Virus record (IMG/VR): IMGVR_UViG_3300045999_002528 | Coordinates: 1-30,471 of that record | DNA length: 30,471 nucleotides | Strand: one strand, 5' to 3' | Origin: a virus | Shown: piece by piece, positions 19,695 to 28,513 of the stretch | How the letters are laid out: each line of letters begins with the position of its first letter | Numbering within the stretch: position 1 is the first letter of the stretch | Program-made: the position numbers and the translations under genes | The notes under the pieces: model-generated | Databases searched by the model: none | What the model saw: the letters and a program-made list of their open reading frames with translations, nothing else | Told to the model about the DNA's origin: nothing

Positions 19695-21199
19695 TTCAAC
19701 TCCACCGTATAAATTTTATACTCAAATTTTTCTTCATTGTAAATTTTAACACGCTCAACGAAGTGACCTATTGTATGATTTTTTCTGCTCTTCCATGTAA
19801 GATCATCTGCTATATCATATAGTGTTGCAGTGTCTTTCGAATCTGATTTACGTAATCCACGACCTATAGATTGAAGATTTCTTATCCTTGATTTAGAAGG
19901 AGAAGCAAAAATAATATTATGAAGATTGCGTATGTTAATCCCGGTACTGAAAGTGCCGTAACTAGCGACAATGATACTATTTTTGTCCGACTCAACAATT
20001 GCTCTAATCTGATCTCGTTCTTCTCCATCAACACCACCATGAACAAAGTAAATGGGTCTTCCGCAATCTTTCAATATATCATACAATACTTTTCCATGTT
20101 TGTCAACATATTGATAAAGTAGTAACGTATTTCCTTGCAAAGAAAGCGTGAGATTCTTTATGAATCTATTTCTAGAAGCATTCGTTACAAGATAATCTAT
20201 TTCTTCTTGATATGTCTTATCCTTCATCAATTTACGAATGTCCTCAGAATACTTTAGAACAATTGCTTTGATACGTAGATCACTAACATGTTTTTGTTCT
20301 ATTAACTCTGCAGTTGAAATAACCTTTCTAACGGGACCGAATAGTCCTTCGAGAACTAATTTGTGAGTTTCGGTCCCGTCTAAAGTACCCGTAAATCCAA
20401 AGCGATACTTACAATCTTCCATCTTTCCCATGATAGACGTAAGAGATTTTGCTTTGAACAAATGTGCTTCGTCACCAATTACGACTTGGTATTTTTCGAA
20501 CCACGCTTTGTTTTGCTTGTAGATGCTTTGCCAGGTTGTGATGGTGATTTGCGACCCGCTGTCTTTTTCTTGCCCTGAGAAGATTTTGTGGATTCCGCTG
20601 GTCCATTCATTGCCGCTGGCATCGATGGTTGGTAATCCGATCCTACCGCTCCCTGTGTTACCGAATCGGTTATCTGATTGTTCACCGTATCCGTAGGATT
20701 CGAAGTCACTGGCGAGCTGGTGAACCAGTGTAGTGGTAGGAACGATAATAAGCGTTTTAGCATTGTAATACCTCGTTAATAGATAGATTATAAATGATTT
20801 ACCCGATGCAGTAGGAGATACCATAAGTGCCCTATTGTTTCTTACACAATAAGTAAAAGCATCAATCTGATAATCTCTTGCCTCCAAGGGTAGGTTAAGT
20901 GAAGCAATAAAATCATTTGCTTCTAGTAATGAAAACTCGTTCGCTGCATATGCATCATCTATCTCGAGATCATAATTTCTCTCTTGACAGAATAATTCTA
21001 TGTGTTTAATAACACCAGCATATATCAAACGTGTCATAGGATTAAACAAACGAATTTTGCCATCCCACATTTTATTTCTGTAGGCTGGCATAAATTTATA
21101 TCCGGGAACAAAGAATGTGAAGTATTCAGAAAGTTCTTGCGCTATATCAGAATCGCATTCTACTTTAAGATATACTTCATTGTACTTTTTTATTTTCAT
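19691..21199 (-). CDS. uvsW: UvsW DNA/RNA helicase
   Basis: An SF2 helicase that in T4 unwinds R-loops and stalled forks and switches replication from origin-dependent to recombination-dependent. The N-terminal domain has WDGKIRLFNP near 45; the P-loop SPTASGKS lies near 128, DEAH (GDEAHLF) near 240, FTGTLDG near 270, and QSIGRGLRK near 447. The length (502 aa) equals T4 UvsW. A Gly/Ser-rich insert follows motif Ia (GYGEQSDNRFGNTGSG). The ATG at 21199 overlaps the UvsY stop (TGATG). Confidence 0.95.
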   Translation of the reverse strand: MKIKKYNEVYLKVECDSDIAQELSEYFTFFVPGYKFMPAYRNKMWDGKIRLFNPMTRLIYAGVIKHIELFCQERNYDLEIDDAYAANEFSLLEANDFIASLNLPLEARDYQIDAFTYCVRNNRALMVSPTASGKSFIIYLLTRYYNAKTLIIVPTTTLVHQLASDFESYGYGEQSDNRFGNTGSGRIGLPTIDASGNEWTSGIHKIFSGQEKDSGSQITITTWQSIYKQNKAWFEKYQVVIGDEAHLFKAKSLTSIMGKMEDCKYRFGFTGTLDGTETHKLVLEGLFGPVRKVISTAELIEQKHVSDLRIKAIVLKYSEDIRKLMKDKTYQEEIDYLVTNASRNRFIKNLTLSLQGNTLLLYQYVDKHGKVLYDILKDCGRPIYFVHGGVDGEERDQIRAIVESDKNSIIVASYGTFSTGINIRNLHNIIFASPSKSRIRNLQSIGRGLRKSDSKDTATLYDIADDLTWKSRKNHTIGHFVERVKIYNEEKFEYKIYTVELK

Positions 21200-21633
21200 C
21201 AAATACCCATTTTAAATTTCTCCCAATCTATCGCCGCTTTGATATTATATCCACGGTTATTTAGAGTGGTGATTATTGATTTCAATAGATCAATCTTTTC
21301 CAATTGAATACCTATCTTCAATGAAAGATTAACTATATCCTTGTCTGCTTCTAAATAGTTTGTGACGTCTGATCGTAGAATCTTACCTACAGGGGGTAAC
21401 TCCCATCCCTTATCCATCGTTTCTTTTGTTGGACCTTGTGTGTAAAATTCGTGCTTATCTAGTCGCAATACTTTTAATTCTGCTTCTAGTTTTCTATGCT
21501 GAACTCTTTCGTAAGTCAGTATCTGAAAATACTTATGATGTAATTTGGATATCTTAAGTGATTCTTCGCCCAACTCAGTTTGGTCGATATTACTATCCTT
21601 TTCCCATTCAGCAAAAATCTGTTCAAGTTTCAT
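21199..21633 (-). CDS. uvsY: UvsY recombination mediator
   Basis: Loads the UvsX recombinase onto single-stranded DNA covered by gp32. The 144 residues match T4 UvsY (137) in pattern: MKLEQIFAEWEKD at the start, a helical KLEAELKVLRLDKHEFY segment, LEADKDIVNLSLKIGIQ near 95, and a C-terminal NNRGYNIKAAIDWEKF. GGAGG precedes the ATG. As in T4 it lies next to UvsW; UvsX itself is not in this window. Confidence 0.9.
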   Translation of the reverse strand: MKLEQIFAEWEKDSNIDQTELGEESLKISKLHHKYFQILTYERVQHRKLEAELKVLRLDKHEFYTQGPTKETMDKGWELPPVGKILRSDVTNYLEADKDIVNLSLKIGIQLEKIDLLKSIITTLNNRGYNIKAAIDWEKFKMGI

Positions 21634-21676
21634 GATAACCTCCGATTATATTACATTATAACATAAAAGGATTATT

Positions 21677-22201
21677 TCACAAACCGGAAATTTTATATTG
21701 TGTGTATCTAAATTGAACAGTTGCTTCTAAATAATTTACTGAGTCATCAGTAGTGTCAAATACTAGATCAGATAGTGATATGGGAAAAATGTCTTCGAAG
21801 GTACATTCGTAGTTAGGATTTTTTCCGTTTGTAGTTATGATGAGAGATGCATCGGATTTCAACCCTTCACCAGATGCAGGAGATTTTTTAAAAAGAGCAG
21901 CAAATTCAGAAAATTGTTCCGGGAATGCTAAAGCACGAATCCATGTATTGATTTCTAGATAGTTTTTCATATCCTCATCGACACGAAACGTAACTTCTAG
22001 TTCATTAAATTGCATATGGTCGCCATAATATGGAATAGCAACAAATGGGTTTGGTTGTTCAGTTGTGCCCAAACTGATACCTGGAATGTTTGCTTTCTGT
22101 GCAAAGAAGTTCACATTAGGTAATTTCTTGACTAGAAACCTAAACCCTAATGGTGAAAGGAAATTCTTATTGGTCGGTATGGTGTCTACAAAAGCGTTCA
22201 T
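21677..22201 (-). CDS. Tail-tube-fold protein (second gp19/gp54-like)
   Basis: A 174-residue virion protein with the contractile-tail tube pattern: FRFLVKKLPNV, KANIPGISL, a strand pair ending IPYYGD, LEVTFRVDEDMKNYLEI and an IRALAFP helix, then a C-terminal ATVQFRYTQY strand. The same order of blocks is seen in the clear gp19 at 28514. It is thus a paralog of the tube family, perhaps the tube initiator (gp54-like) or an adaptor. AAAGGAG precedes the ATG and a CATAAATA late-like box lies 18 bases further up. Confidence 0.75.
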   Translation of the reverse strand: MNAFVDTIPTNKNFLSPLGFRFLVKKLPNVNFFAQKANIPGISLGTTEQPNPFVAIPYYGDHMQFNELEVTFRVDEDMKNYLEINTWIRALAFPEQFSEFAALFKKSPASGEGLKSDASLIITTNGKNPNYECTFEDIFPISLSDLVFDTTDDSVNYLEATVQFRYTQYKISGL

Positions 22202-22218
22202 TGTTCACTCCTTTGTAC

Positions 22219-22226
22219 TATTTATG
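22219..22226 (-). promoter_or_regulatory. Possible late promoter box (CATAAATA)
   Basis: One mismatch from the T4 late consensus TATAAATA, placed between the terminator after gp23 and the gene starting at 22201. This is where a new late transcript should start if the terminator works. Confidence 0.5.
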
Positions 22227-22236
22227 CAAACAAAAA

Positions 22237-22258
22237 GGGAGAGGATTTCTCCTCTCCC
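22237..22258 (-). terminator. Rho-independent terminator after gp23
   Basis: A perfect 9-bp stem GGGAGAGGA/TCCTCTCCC with a 4-nt loop, followed on the minus strand by TTTTTG. It lies 30 bases after the gp23 stop. Confidence 0.92.
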
Positions 22259-22288
22259 TAGTAAGCTCGGTTAACCCGAATCTTGTTA

Positions 22289-23668
22289 TTACATCAAGTT
22301 GTTTACGATTGTACGACGATAGTAAACATTGGTGTTGAATGTCAATGCACCCTGAGTAGATGCTGCAGCACCGTCAGCGAATGGATTTGATACCATTCCG
22401 TAACGTGTCTTGAAGCCAATCTTTGGCTGGAAGCTATCTGGATCAACCGCACGTACCATCTGTAGAGGAACGTATGGGCAATAGAATAGACCAGCGTCGA
22501 ATGCTGATGAACCCTTGTAACCAACAGTAGCATAGTTACCACCGATTGCATATGGGTCAATGTAAACACGTAGACGACCATTTAGAACACCAGCGAAGGT
22601 TGCGCCTGTATCGTCAACGTTTAGGTTGTTGCTGTTTAGAGCAGGTGCGTAGTCAAGAACACCGGCCATCTGCAATGCTGATGCAACATCAGAAGAGCAT
22701 AGGAGGATGTTACCCTTACCACGACGAGTCTGCTTAGCGATCTGGTTTGCTTCACGCTCTAGCTGGAACATAAGACCCTTGAACTTCTCAACTGACCAAC
22801 GACCGTTTGAGTCGGTGTCAAGATCGAAGATACCAGCGGTTGTTACGTTATCCTGTGCACCGGTAACAGCTGTGATGTTGATGGTACGAACTACTTCACG
22901 ATTGATTTCTGCAAGAATTTCTGCAGAAAGAATGTTTGATAGCTCTGACTCAGCGTCAAGACCATGAATTGCCTTAAGGTCCTGAGCAAGCTCCATTGAG
23001 TACTCAGCCTTTAGCGCACGGCTCTTTGCAGTTACTGTAACCTTCTCAATTGAGAATGCCATTTCTGCGAAACCGAATGTGCTGTTGCCACCAAGAGCTT
23101 CAGCAAGTGATGTTGACATACCAGCAGCAGTATTGTATGTGTTGGTTGCTGTCAACTTGGTTGTTGAAGTATCGCCTGGGATACCTAGAACAGATGTGTT
23201 AACATTCTTGTGACCAGTGAATGCAACGTTTGCGTCTGCTGCGCCGGTTGTGTTACCATATGCAGAATATGCAGTGTTGACTTCGTTGTAGAATGTTTCG
23301 GTACCGCTGTTATTGCCGTAACGAGCACGCATAGCGAAAATCAAGCCTGTTGGGCCTGTCATTGGCTGAACGCCGCAGATGTCGTATGCGATAAGATTTG
23401 GCATTGCACGACGAACAAGTGAGATAAGCACTGGATCGAATGTGTCAATGTTTGATGAACCGCCCTGTGCCTGGATTGAGTTGGTTGGGCCACCATTGGT
23501 TTCAGCCAATAGGTTGAAGTTCTGATGTGCGCCTGAAACACGTAGCTCACGCTGTGTGTTTTCTAGCAACTGTGCTGTTACAGCACGCTTGTGTGCGTCC
23601 TTGATTGGAGCAAGATCGGCATGCTCCAATACAGGTGCCCACTTCTTTTGGATTTCCTCAGCTAACAT
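22289..23668 (-). CDS. 23: Major capsid protein gp23
   Basis: Forms the hexamers of the head (HK97 fold). The 459 residues carry the highly conserved stretch with LVRRAMPNLIAYDICGVQPM and GPTGLIFAMRARYG, as in marine T4-like phages, and the end has KIGFKTRYGMVSNPFA. The N-terminal region should be removed by gp21; LLAE at 53-56 fits the protease consensus (L or I, x, E), giving a cleavage after Glu56. The start has GGGAG 6 nt upstream and a late promoter at 23705-23712. A strong terminator follows. This should be the most highly expressed gene of the window. Confidence 0.97.
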   Translation of the reverse strand: MLAEEIQKKWAPVLEHADLAPIKDAHKRAVTAQLLENTQRELRVSGAHQNFNLLAETNGGPTNSIQAQGGSSNIDTFDPVLISLVRRAMPNLIAYDICGVQPMTGPTGLIFAMRARYGNNSGTETFYNEVNTAYSAYGNTTGAADANVAFTGHKNVNTSVLGIPGDTSTTKLTATNTYNTAAGMSTSLAEALGGNSTFGFAEMAFSIEKVTVTAKSRALKAEYSMELAQDLKAIHGLDAESELSNILSAEILAEINREVVRTINITAVTGAQDNVTTAGIFDLDTDSNGRWSVEKFKGLMFQLEREANQIAKQTRRGKGNILLCSSDVASALQMAGVLDYAPALNSNNLNVDDTGATFAGVLNGRLRVYIDPYAIGGNYATVGYKGSSAFDAGLFYCPYVPLQMVRAVDPDSFQPKIGFKTRYGMVSNPFADGAAASTQGALTFNTNVYYRRTIVNNLM

Positions 23669-23704
23669 TTTTAACTCCCTTTCGGTTATTTTTGTTTGGT
23701 ATTA

Positions 23705-23712
23705 TATTTATA
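23705..23712 (-). promoter_or_regulatory. T4-type late promoter before gp23
   Basis: A perfect TATAAATA on the minus strand in the 49-base gap between gp22 and gp23, placing the transcription start about 25-30 bases before the gp23 ATG. gp55 encoded at 18667 is the expected sigma factor. Confidence 0.85.
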
Positions 23713-23717
23713 ACAAA

Positions 23718-24710
23718 TTACTTCTTAAGCGTTCTTGAAATTGCAGAAACATAATGGCTCATCTCGCCAGTAACAGCAGGTGCTGCAGATGAGTCGTCAC
23801 CTTCGAACTCTTCAGTAAGAATATTTGAAGTTGTAGTCTTCTTTCCTGAGAAATACTGTTCCTTGACTGTTTCAAGTTTCTTCTTGTATGTGTCAACATC
23901 GCTACCGAATTCTAGATTCTCAGCGATTGTACGGAACTTCTCAACTTGAGTCAATGCAAGGCCTTCGGATACTTCTGCGAAAGCTTCCTGCATCTCATAA
24001 CGAGCCAAATCAGCCTTTAGCTGAATCTTATCGTTTGTTGACTCATTAAGACGTGCTTCAAGCTCTTCAACTTTAGCAGATAGAGTCTCAAGAACGTCAA
24101 CTTTGTCTGAAGGAATTTCCATGTAGTGCTCTTTGAAGAGGCTCTTCATGCCTTCAATAAATTCTTCGGTTAGTTCATTCTTCAATGAAGTCTCAATTGC
24201 AACTTCATTTTCTGTCAACCATTCCTGAGCAACGAATGATAGATACTCGTCTACCTGTTCCTTCAACTCGTTCTTGATTGATGCAACTTCTTCGTCTAGT
24301 GTTGCAGCATAGTGCTGCTCGATTTCGTCAACTTTAAGAGCAACAGCTGCTTCGAATAGTGTTGATGCCTTCTCGATGAAATCTTCTGAAACTTCTTCAC
24401 CGAAAATCTGTGTCAACTCTTCCTTCATTGAACCTGTTGATGCAGATGCAGCGGTGCCACCCTTCATTGCAACTGATGCCTTGTTCTTTGCAGACATGTC
24501 ACCGGTTGGCTTTGTGTTGGTTTCTGTATCACAATCTTCAATAGGTGTATTTGATGGATCGTTAATCTTCTGCATAGAATCACCCTGGCTCTTTGAGTTG
24601 CCAGGAGCCTTTGCTACAGACCCAGTTGCATCAGCGGTCATTGACTGGCCGGTTTCACCACCACCAGTTACAACCTTTTCTGCAAGGTCCTTTTCCTTTT
24701 TGCTTAGCAT
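23718..24710 (-). CDS. 22: Prohead scaffold core protein gp22
   Basis: The main internal scaffold on which the prohead assembles; it is destroyed by gp21 during maturation. A Gly/Ser/Thr-rich N-terminal 95 residues is followed by a long acidic coiled-coil region (for example a VEELEARLNE heptad block near 210) and a conserved end near SGKKTTTSNILTEEFEG with SHYVSAISRTLKK at the C terminus. At 330 aa it is longer than T4 gp22 (269), because of the N-terminal extension. AAAGGAG precedes the ATG, with a late promoter at 24742-24749. Confidence 0.92.
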   Translation of the reverse strand: MLSKKEKDLAEKVVTGGGETGQSMTADATGSVAKAPGNSKSQGDSMQKINDPSNTPIEDCDTETNTKPTGDMSAKNKASVAMKGGTAASASTGSMKEELTQIFGEEVSEDFIEKASTLFEAAVALKVDEIEQHYAATLDEEVASIKNELKEQVDEYLSFVAQEWLTENEVAIETSLKNELTEEFIEGMKSLFKEHYMEIPSDKVDVLETLSAKVEELEARLNESTNDKIQLKADLARYEMQEAFAEVSEGLALTQVEKFRTIAENLEFGSDVDTYKKKLETVKEQYFSGKKTTTSNILTEEFEGDDSSAAPAVTGEMSHYVSAISRTLKK

Positions 24711-24741
24711 TGTTATGCTCCTTTTAATTTGACGTTTTAGT

Positions 24742-24749
24742 TATTTATA
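24742..24749 (-). promoter_or_regulatory. T4-type late promoter before gp22
   Basis: A perfect TATAAATA on the minus strand in the gap between gp21 and gp22, 31 bases before the gp22 ATG. Confidence 0.82.
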
Positions 24750-24767
24750 AATTTTTCATTTTAGAGA

Positions 24768-25433
24768 TTAGTTAGAAGTCATTACTGACAGCATTCTCTC
24801 AAAAATTTCAAGTTTCTTTTCCTCAGTCAATTCTCTAGAAGCAACTGCACTATCAATTTGCTTTTTCGCTTCTTCAAGCTTCTGGGCTTTTAGTATGCCA
24901 TTGTCCCAAACCCATTCAACGCCTTCCATGATGCCATGAACAAATGCATCAGGAGCAGAAGGATCTGCAACAATATCAGCAGCTGTAGCAAGATAGAAGT
25001 CATCCTGAACTTCCATGATGCCATTCTTATTTTCTTTAATAGAACCCATGCCACGAGATGATACACCTAGTTGGCCACCAGACTCCATAATACCACGAGC
25101 AATGTTACCCATAGGAGTGTCAGCAATACGAGCTTTACCAATGAAGTTATCACCATCACGCTTCATTTCAGTGATAATGTGTGATACACGATCAAGGTTA
25201 ATCGATGGGCCATTTGGGTGACCTAGTTCACCATATGCACGACCCTTTTCAATTAGGTCCTTTGTGTAACGAGTAATTTCTTTTTCAAGAATTTCAGTAG
25301 CGTATGTTCTCTTGTTACGATTGACAATACCACCCTGCATAAAGATACCTTCGATATAAAGGTTCTTCTTACCTGATTCTGTTTTCTCTGTGATATACTT
25401 AATATCTTCGATTGTTTCGCAGATGAGTTTCAT
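24768..25433 (-). CDS. 21: Prohead maturation protease gp21
   Basis: A serine protease of the T4 prohead family that cleaves gp22, gp23 and core proteins at (L/I)xE sites. The catalytic His is H72 in GELGHP and the Ser lies in LGVSSRG at 122-128; a downstream ADPSAPDAF block is conserved in the family. The protein has 221 residues, near T4 gp21 (212), with a C-terminal helical tail likely removed by self-cleavage. It follows the core genes and precedes gp22, as in T4. Confidence 0.95.
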   Translation of the reverse strand: MKLICETIEDIKYITEKTESGKKNLYIEGIFMQGGIVNRNKRTYATEILEKEITRYTKDLIEKGRAYGELGHPNGPSINLDRVSHIITEMKRDGDNFIGKARIADTPMGNIARGIMESGGQLGVSSRGMGSIKENKNGIMEVQDDFYLATAADIVADPSAPDAFVHGIMEGVEWVWDNGILKAQKLEEAKKQIDSAVASRELTEEKKLEIFERMLSVMTSN

Positions 25434-25444
25434 GTGCTTATTCC

Positions 25445-25801
25445 TTAGTAAACGCTAGAGGTAGGAACCTTTGTCAACTCAATTATGAGTGTTCCTGTCT
25501 GTGACGAATTTAAATTAGCGACAAGTGTTCCGCCAACATCTTTGTTCAATGCAACACCATTACCAGCAAAATCTAAATAACCAGTAGACTCAACATGAAG
25601 AACTGTATTTGCACCACGCTTTATTTCCCACCACGATCCATTTGCACACCCATACCAAACTTGTGAAATGGTTGCACCGGTGATTACTTCACCTACCTGT
25701 GCAATATCACTGGTCGTAGAATCACCTGCAATGTTTATAGTTGCATTTGCTGTCAAATGAATAACAGCAGACAAACCCTTTTTATTAATCAGTACAGCCA
25801 T
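25445..25801 (-). CDS. Beta-rich hypothetical protein, probably virion
   Basis: A 118-residue protein of alternating strands (SAVIHLTANATINIAG; a TISQVWYG strand; LHVESTGYLDFAG; TLIIELTKVP) without motif or membrane segment. The composition suits a small beta-sandwich such as a capsid decoration protein. It sits inside the head gene block where T4 has gene 68; the sequence itself does not look like gp68. Its ATG overlaps the preceding stop (TAATG). Confidence 0.7.
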   Translation of the reverse strand: MAVLINKKGLSAVIHLTANATINIAGDSTTSDIAQVGEVITGATISQVWYGCANGSWWEIKRGANTVLHVESTGYLDFAGNGVALNKDVGGTLVANLNSSQTGTLIIELTKVPTSSVY

Positions 25802-26412
25802 TATGAACTCTTTTCTACAGGATTAAGCGGCATTGCATATTCATTAGTTTGTGCCATACCCTGTTCCATATCTTCTAATTGACGAGACAATGCTTTCATT
25901 TCAGAAGCGTGCCATGACATAGGACCTTTGTTTTTGTAGCAAAGTTTCTTATGCTTATCAAGATGCTTTGCCATGTTTTGTAGTGACTTCATAGCACGAG
26001 CATGGTGTGCATCATACATATCGCCGGCGACTGCTTCATCGATCTGTTCGACTTCTTCCATTGCCTGCTTACGAATTTTTGCAAAATATACTTGCTCACC
26101 TTTCTCCGCACCATACTGTTTCTTCATAGAAGCCTTCATACCTGATGGGTCGTACTTTTTCTTTAATGACTTTTCCTTTGCCTTGTCGGCGGCAGTCATC
26201 TTTTCTTCATAAACCTTTTCATCCTCACCAGGATTATACCCGTGATTTTCTTTCTTACGATCTACGGTCTTGATATTCTTTGCATTAAAAACATCATCGC
26301 CATTTCCGTTACGATCTTTTGTTTTGACAGTGATGTGCTTATCCTTAAAGCGCTTCTCGTCAGGTGATTTTGGTTCGTAAACTTCTAAAATATCTTTAAG
26401 CGTCTTCGCCAT
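25801..26412 (-). CDS. Charged head-region protein (core candidate)
   Basis: A 203-residue, lysine- and glutamate-rich protein (MAKTLKDILEVYEPK start) with a central MKASMKKQYGAEKGEQVYFAKIR block and a helical end. The composition suggests a disordered or coiled internal protein. Its place between the gp67-like gene and gp21 is that of T4 prohead core gene 68, so a core or internal head role is inferred from position. It overlaps the gp67-like gene by 17 nt. Confidence 0.65.
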   Translation of the reverse strand: MAKTLKDILEVYEPKSPDEKRFKDKHITVKTKDRNGNGDDVFNAKNIKTVDRKKENHGYNPGEDEKVYEEKMTAADKAKEKSLKKKYDPSGMKASMKKQYGAEKGEQVYFAKIRKQAMEEVEQIDEAVAGDMYDAHHARAMKSLQNMAKHLDKHKKLCYKNKGPMSWHASEMKALSRQLEDMEQGMAQTNEYAMPLNPVEKSS

Positions 26413-26800
26413 TTTCTGTGTCCTCTAAATCTGAATTATCGTCTCCAAGGTCATCGTCTGTTTCATCACCTAGATTATCTTCTAGATCGCTGAGCAATCT
26501 TTCAAGCTCGTCATCTGAGATATCCAAGTCGAAATCATCAGCATCATCCTCTTCGCCTTCATCAGATTCTGTATCTTCCTCTGACTCGTCATCTTCCCAT
26601 GTATCGTCAGAAAGGTCAGGATCCTCTGGGCCCGCTGCATCACCGAACATTTGTTTTGCAACTTCAATCTTTTTGTCTTCAATAGCAGAATGTATCTTTG
26701 CTAACATCAATTGATCAACTGCAGCCTTAACCTGAATAGGTTGCTGTTCAGATGAAAAATCAATTATATCATCTAATGTATATTTATTGTCATCACTCAT
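26396..26800 (-). CDS. 67: Acidic prohead core protein, gp67-like
   Basis: A 134-residue protein whose second half is almost pure Asp/Glu/Ser (pI clearly very low), after an N-terminal helical part with VKAAVDQLMLAKIHSAIEDKK. T4 gp67 is likewise a small protein with an acidic tail just downstream of gp20 that helps form the prohead core. Order and composition support the call; residue identity is hard to judge in such a sequence. Position 20-67-x-x-21 matches. Confidence 0.75.
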   Translation of the reverse strand: MSDDNKYTLDDIIDFSSEQQPIQVKAAVDQLMLAKIHSAIEDKKIEVAKQMFGDAAGPEDPDLSDDTWEDDESEEDTESDEGEEDDADDFDLDISDDELERLLSDLEDNLGDETDDDLGDDNSDLEDTENGEDA

Positions 26801-26812
26801 TATAATAACTCC

Positions 26813-28420
26813 TTATTGACTAAATGAGGTTTGTGGTTTAGGCATAGGTTGTTCCTGTTGGGTAGAACCACCTGATGATCCTCCGCCAAACCCACCACCT
26901 TGTTGTTCCATAGAACCCATTTGATTGTATTGTGGTATCACATCTTCTTTTTTTATCTGCTGATCGATTTCTTCGATCTCGTCGTCTGTCTGTCTCAGAA
27001 TGTTTTTTCTAATCCATTCATGTGAATAATACTTACCTGCATACGGTGTAATTGCATTCAATACATTCAAACGATCATTTAGAATCTCAGTTTCTTTTAA
27101 CTCAGAGAAATAATTGTCTTTTGCAAATCTAAATTTGATTGTCTTAGAAAGAGCATCCCAATCTTCTGGTGTGATTATCTTTTTCATAATCAACTGCTTT
27201 TCAAGCGTACTTAAAAATACCTGAGAAAATTTTAAACGCAATCTATCGATGAAGCGTGCAAATTTAACTTCATCTCTAGAAATTTCTGTTGCACGACCTA
27301 ATGTGTAATTTGCAGCATCGGGATCTAAACGTGAGTAAGGAACATTCAACGACTTATACAATCTACGTTGGAAATACTTTACATCTTCTAGTTCACCGAG
27401 ATTTTGTCCTGCGGGAAGTGTTGTGACTTCTGTTCCACGTCCACCTTCACGGCGTGGGAACCAATAGTTTTCTGTCATAGTCATGAACTTACGATCATCA
27501 CGTACTTCACCTGAATTTGCGTCATACACAAGACGATTCTTGTAACGCACCATCATTTCACGAAGATATTGTTCTGCTTTCATCTTTGGCAAATTGCCAA
27601 CATCAACATAGAATATCAAACGTTCTGGTGCACGAGTCAATCTATAAATGAGTGTTGCATCTTCAAGTGCACGAAGTTGGTTCATAGGTTTAATTGCTTT
27701 ATGCAAATATGAAAGAACCATCGTACCATCACGGTCAGTCAAACCGCTTGTTACATGTACAATAGAATCTTTTGCTATACGCAATCCGCTTGTACTACCC
27801 ATTGCTGCAGCAGCACCTGCTCTTGCCTGAAAACCTTTTTCGTTAAAGATAAAATATTCTGCATTTGTTTTTTGCATAGTCGTTGCATTAGGATCCGACT
27901 TGTCTCTTTTCTTTATAACCTCACGAACTTTGCGAATTTTTCGTGGATCAATATATCTCAACTCTTTTATACCATCTTGTATTTTTTGATCATCAATTAT
28001 AATATGATAGTATAATCTTCCATCTACATACCAACGCTTAAAAATTTCATACGAATATGTATTGAACTCAAGCAAGTTGATAATAGAATCAAATTCTGTT
28101 GCGATAGCTTTTTTTACATTGTTAGCAACCTTAAGGTCGTCTAAAACAATTTCAACAATCTTTTCATTGTTTTCGCTAACAATAGCGTCGTTTACAATGT
28201 CATCAACGGCAGAATCAATTTCTGGCTGTTGTGCCATCTCACGATATTTTGAAACGAGTTCTGCTTCTGTTCGGACAGTTCCATCCAAATCAACATAGGT
28301 GCCATATTGTCCACCTGCTGCAACAACTACGGCTCCGTCATCCTTTATCTCTGGAGTAAAGGATGGCAGATTTTCATCTTCCTTTTTTCGCTTTATTTCA
28401 AATCCGAATAGAGTGGCCAT
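26813..28420 (-). CDS. 20: Portal vertex protein gp20
   Basis: The dodecameric portal through which DNA is packaged. The 535 residues (T4: 524) show the conserved YREMAQQPEIDSAVDDIVN near 60, FKRWYVDGRLYYHII, a LRYIDPRKIRKVREV block, SYLHKAIKPMNQLRALEDA and VPYSRLDPDA, standard gp20 landmarks also used as marine myovirus markers. The C terminus is Gly/Gln-rich and likely flexible. It is separated from gp19 by a terminator. Confidence 0.97.
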   Translation of the reverse strand: MATLFGFEIKRKKEDENLPSFTPEIKDDGAVVVAAGGQYGTYVDLDGTVRTEAELVSKYREMAQQPEIDSAVDDIVNDAIVSENNEKIVEIVLDDLKVANNVKKAIATEFDSIINLLEFNTYSYEIFKRWYVDGRLYYHIIIDDQKIQDGIKELRYIDPRKIRKVREVIKKRDKSDPNATTMQKTNAEYFIFNEKGFQARAGAAAAMGSTSGLRIAKDSIVHVTSGLTDRDGTMVLSYLHKAIKPMNQLRALEDATLIYRLTRAPERLIFYVDVGNLPKMKAEQYLREMMVRYKNRLVYDANSGEVRDDRKFMTMTENYWFPRREGGRGTEVTTLPAGQNLGELEDVKYFQRRLYKSLNVPYSRLDPDAANYTLGRATEISRDEVKFARFIDRLRLKFSQVFLSTLEKQLIMKKIITPEDWDALSKTIKFRFAKDNYFSELKETEILNDRLNVLNAITPYAGKYYSHEWIRKNILRQTDDEIEEIDQQIKKEDVIPQYNQMGSMEQQGGGFGGGSSGGSTQQEQPMPKPQTSFSQ

Positions 28421-28440
28421 TTATTTCCCTTCAAATTAAA

Positions 28441-28467
28441 GGGGGCTACCTTGTGTAGATAGCCCCC
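28441..28467 (-). terminator. Rho-independent terminator after gp19
   Basis: A perfect 8-bp stem GGGGGCTA/TAGCCCCC with an 11-nt loop, followed on the minus strand by TTTAATTTGA. It lies between gp19 and gp20; gp20 begins 20 bases beyond. Confidence 0.88.
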
Positions 28468-28513
28468 ATATAAACAAAATATATTAGTTCATACCAGAGG
28501 CAATAATCAAATA

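Noticed and set aside
20479-20763. A 94-aa Ser/Thr/Lys-rich frame within uvsW.
   Set aside because: A shadow of the Gly/Ser-rich insert of UvsW; UvsW has all helicase motifs across this stretch.
26418-26714. A plus-strand serine-rich frame of 98 aa.
   Set aside because: The antisense of Asp/Glu codons in the acidic gp67-like gene gives Ser-rich reading by base composition alone.
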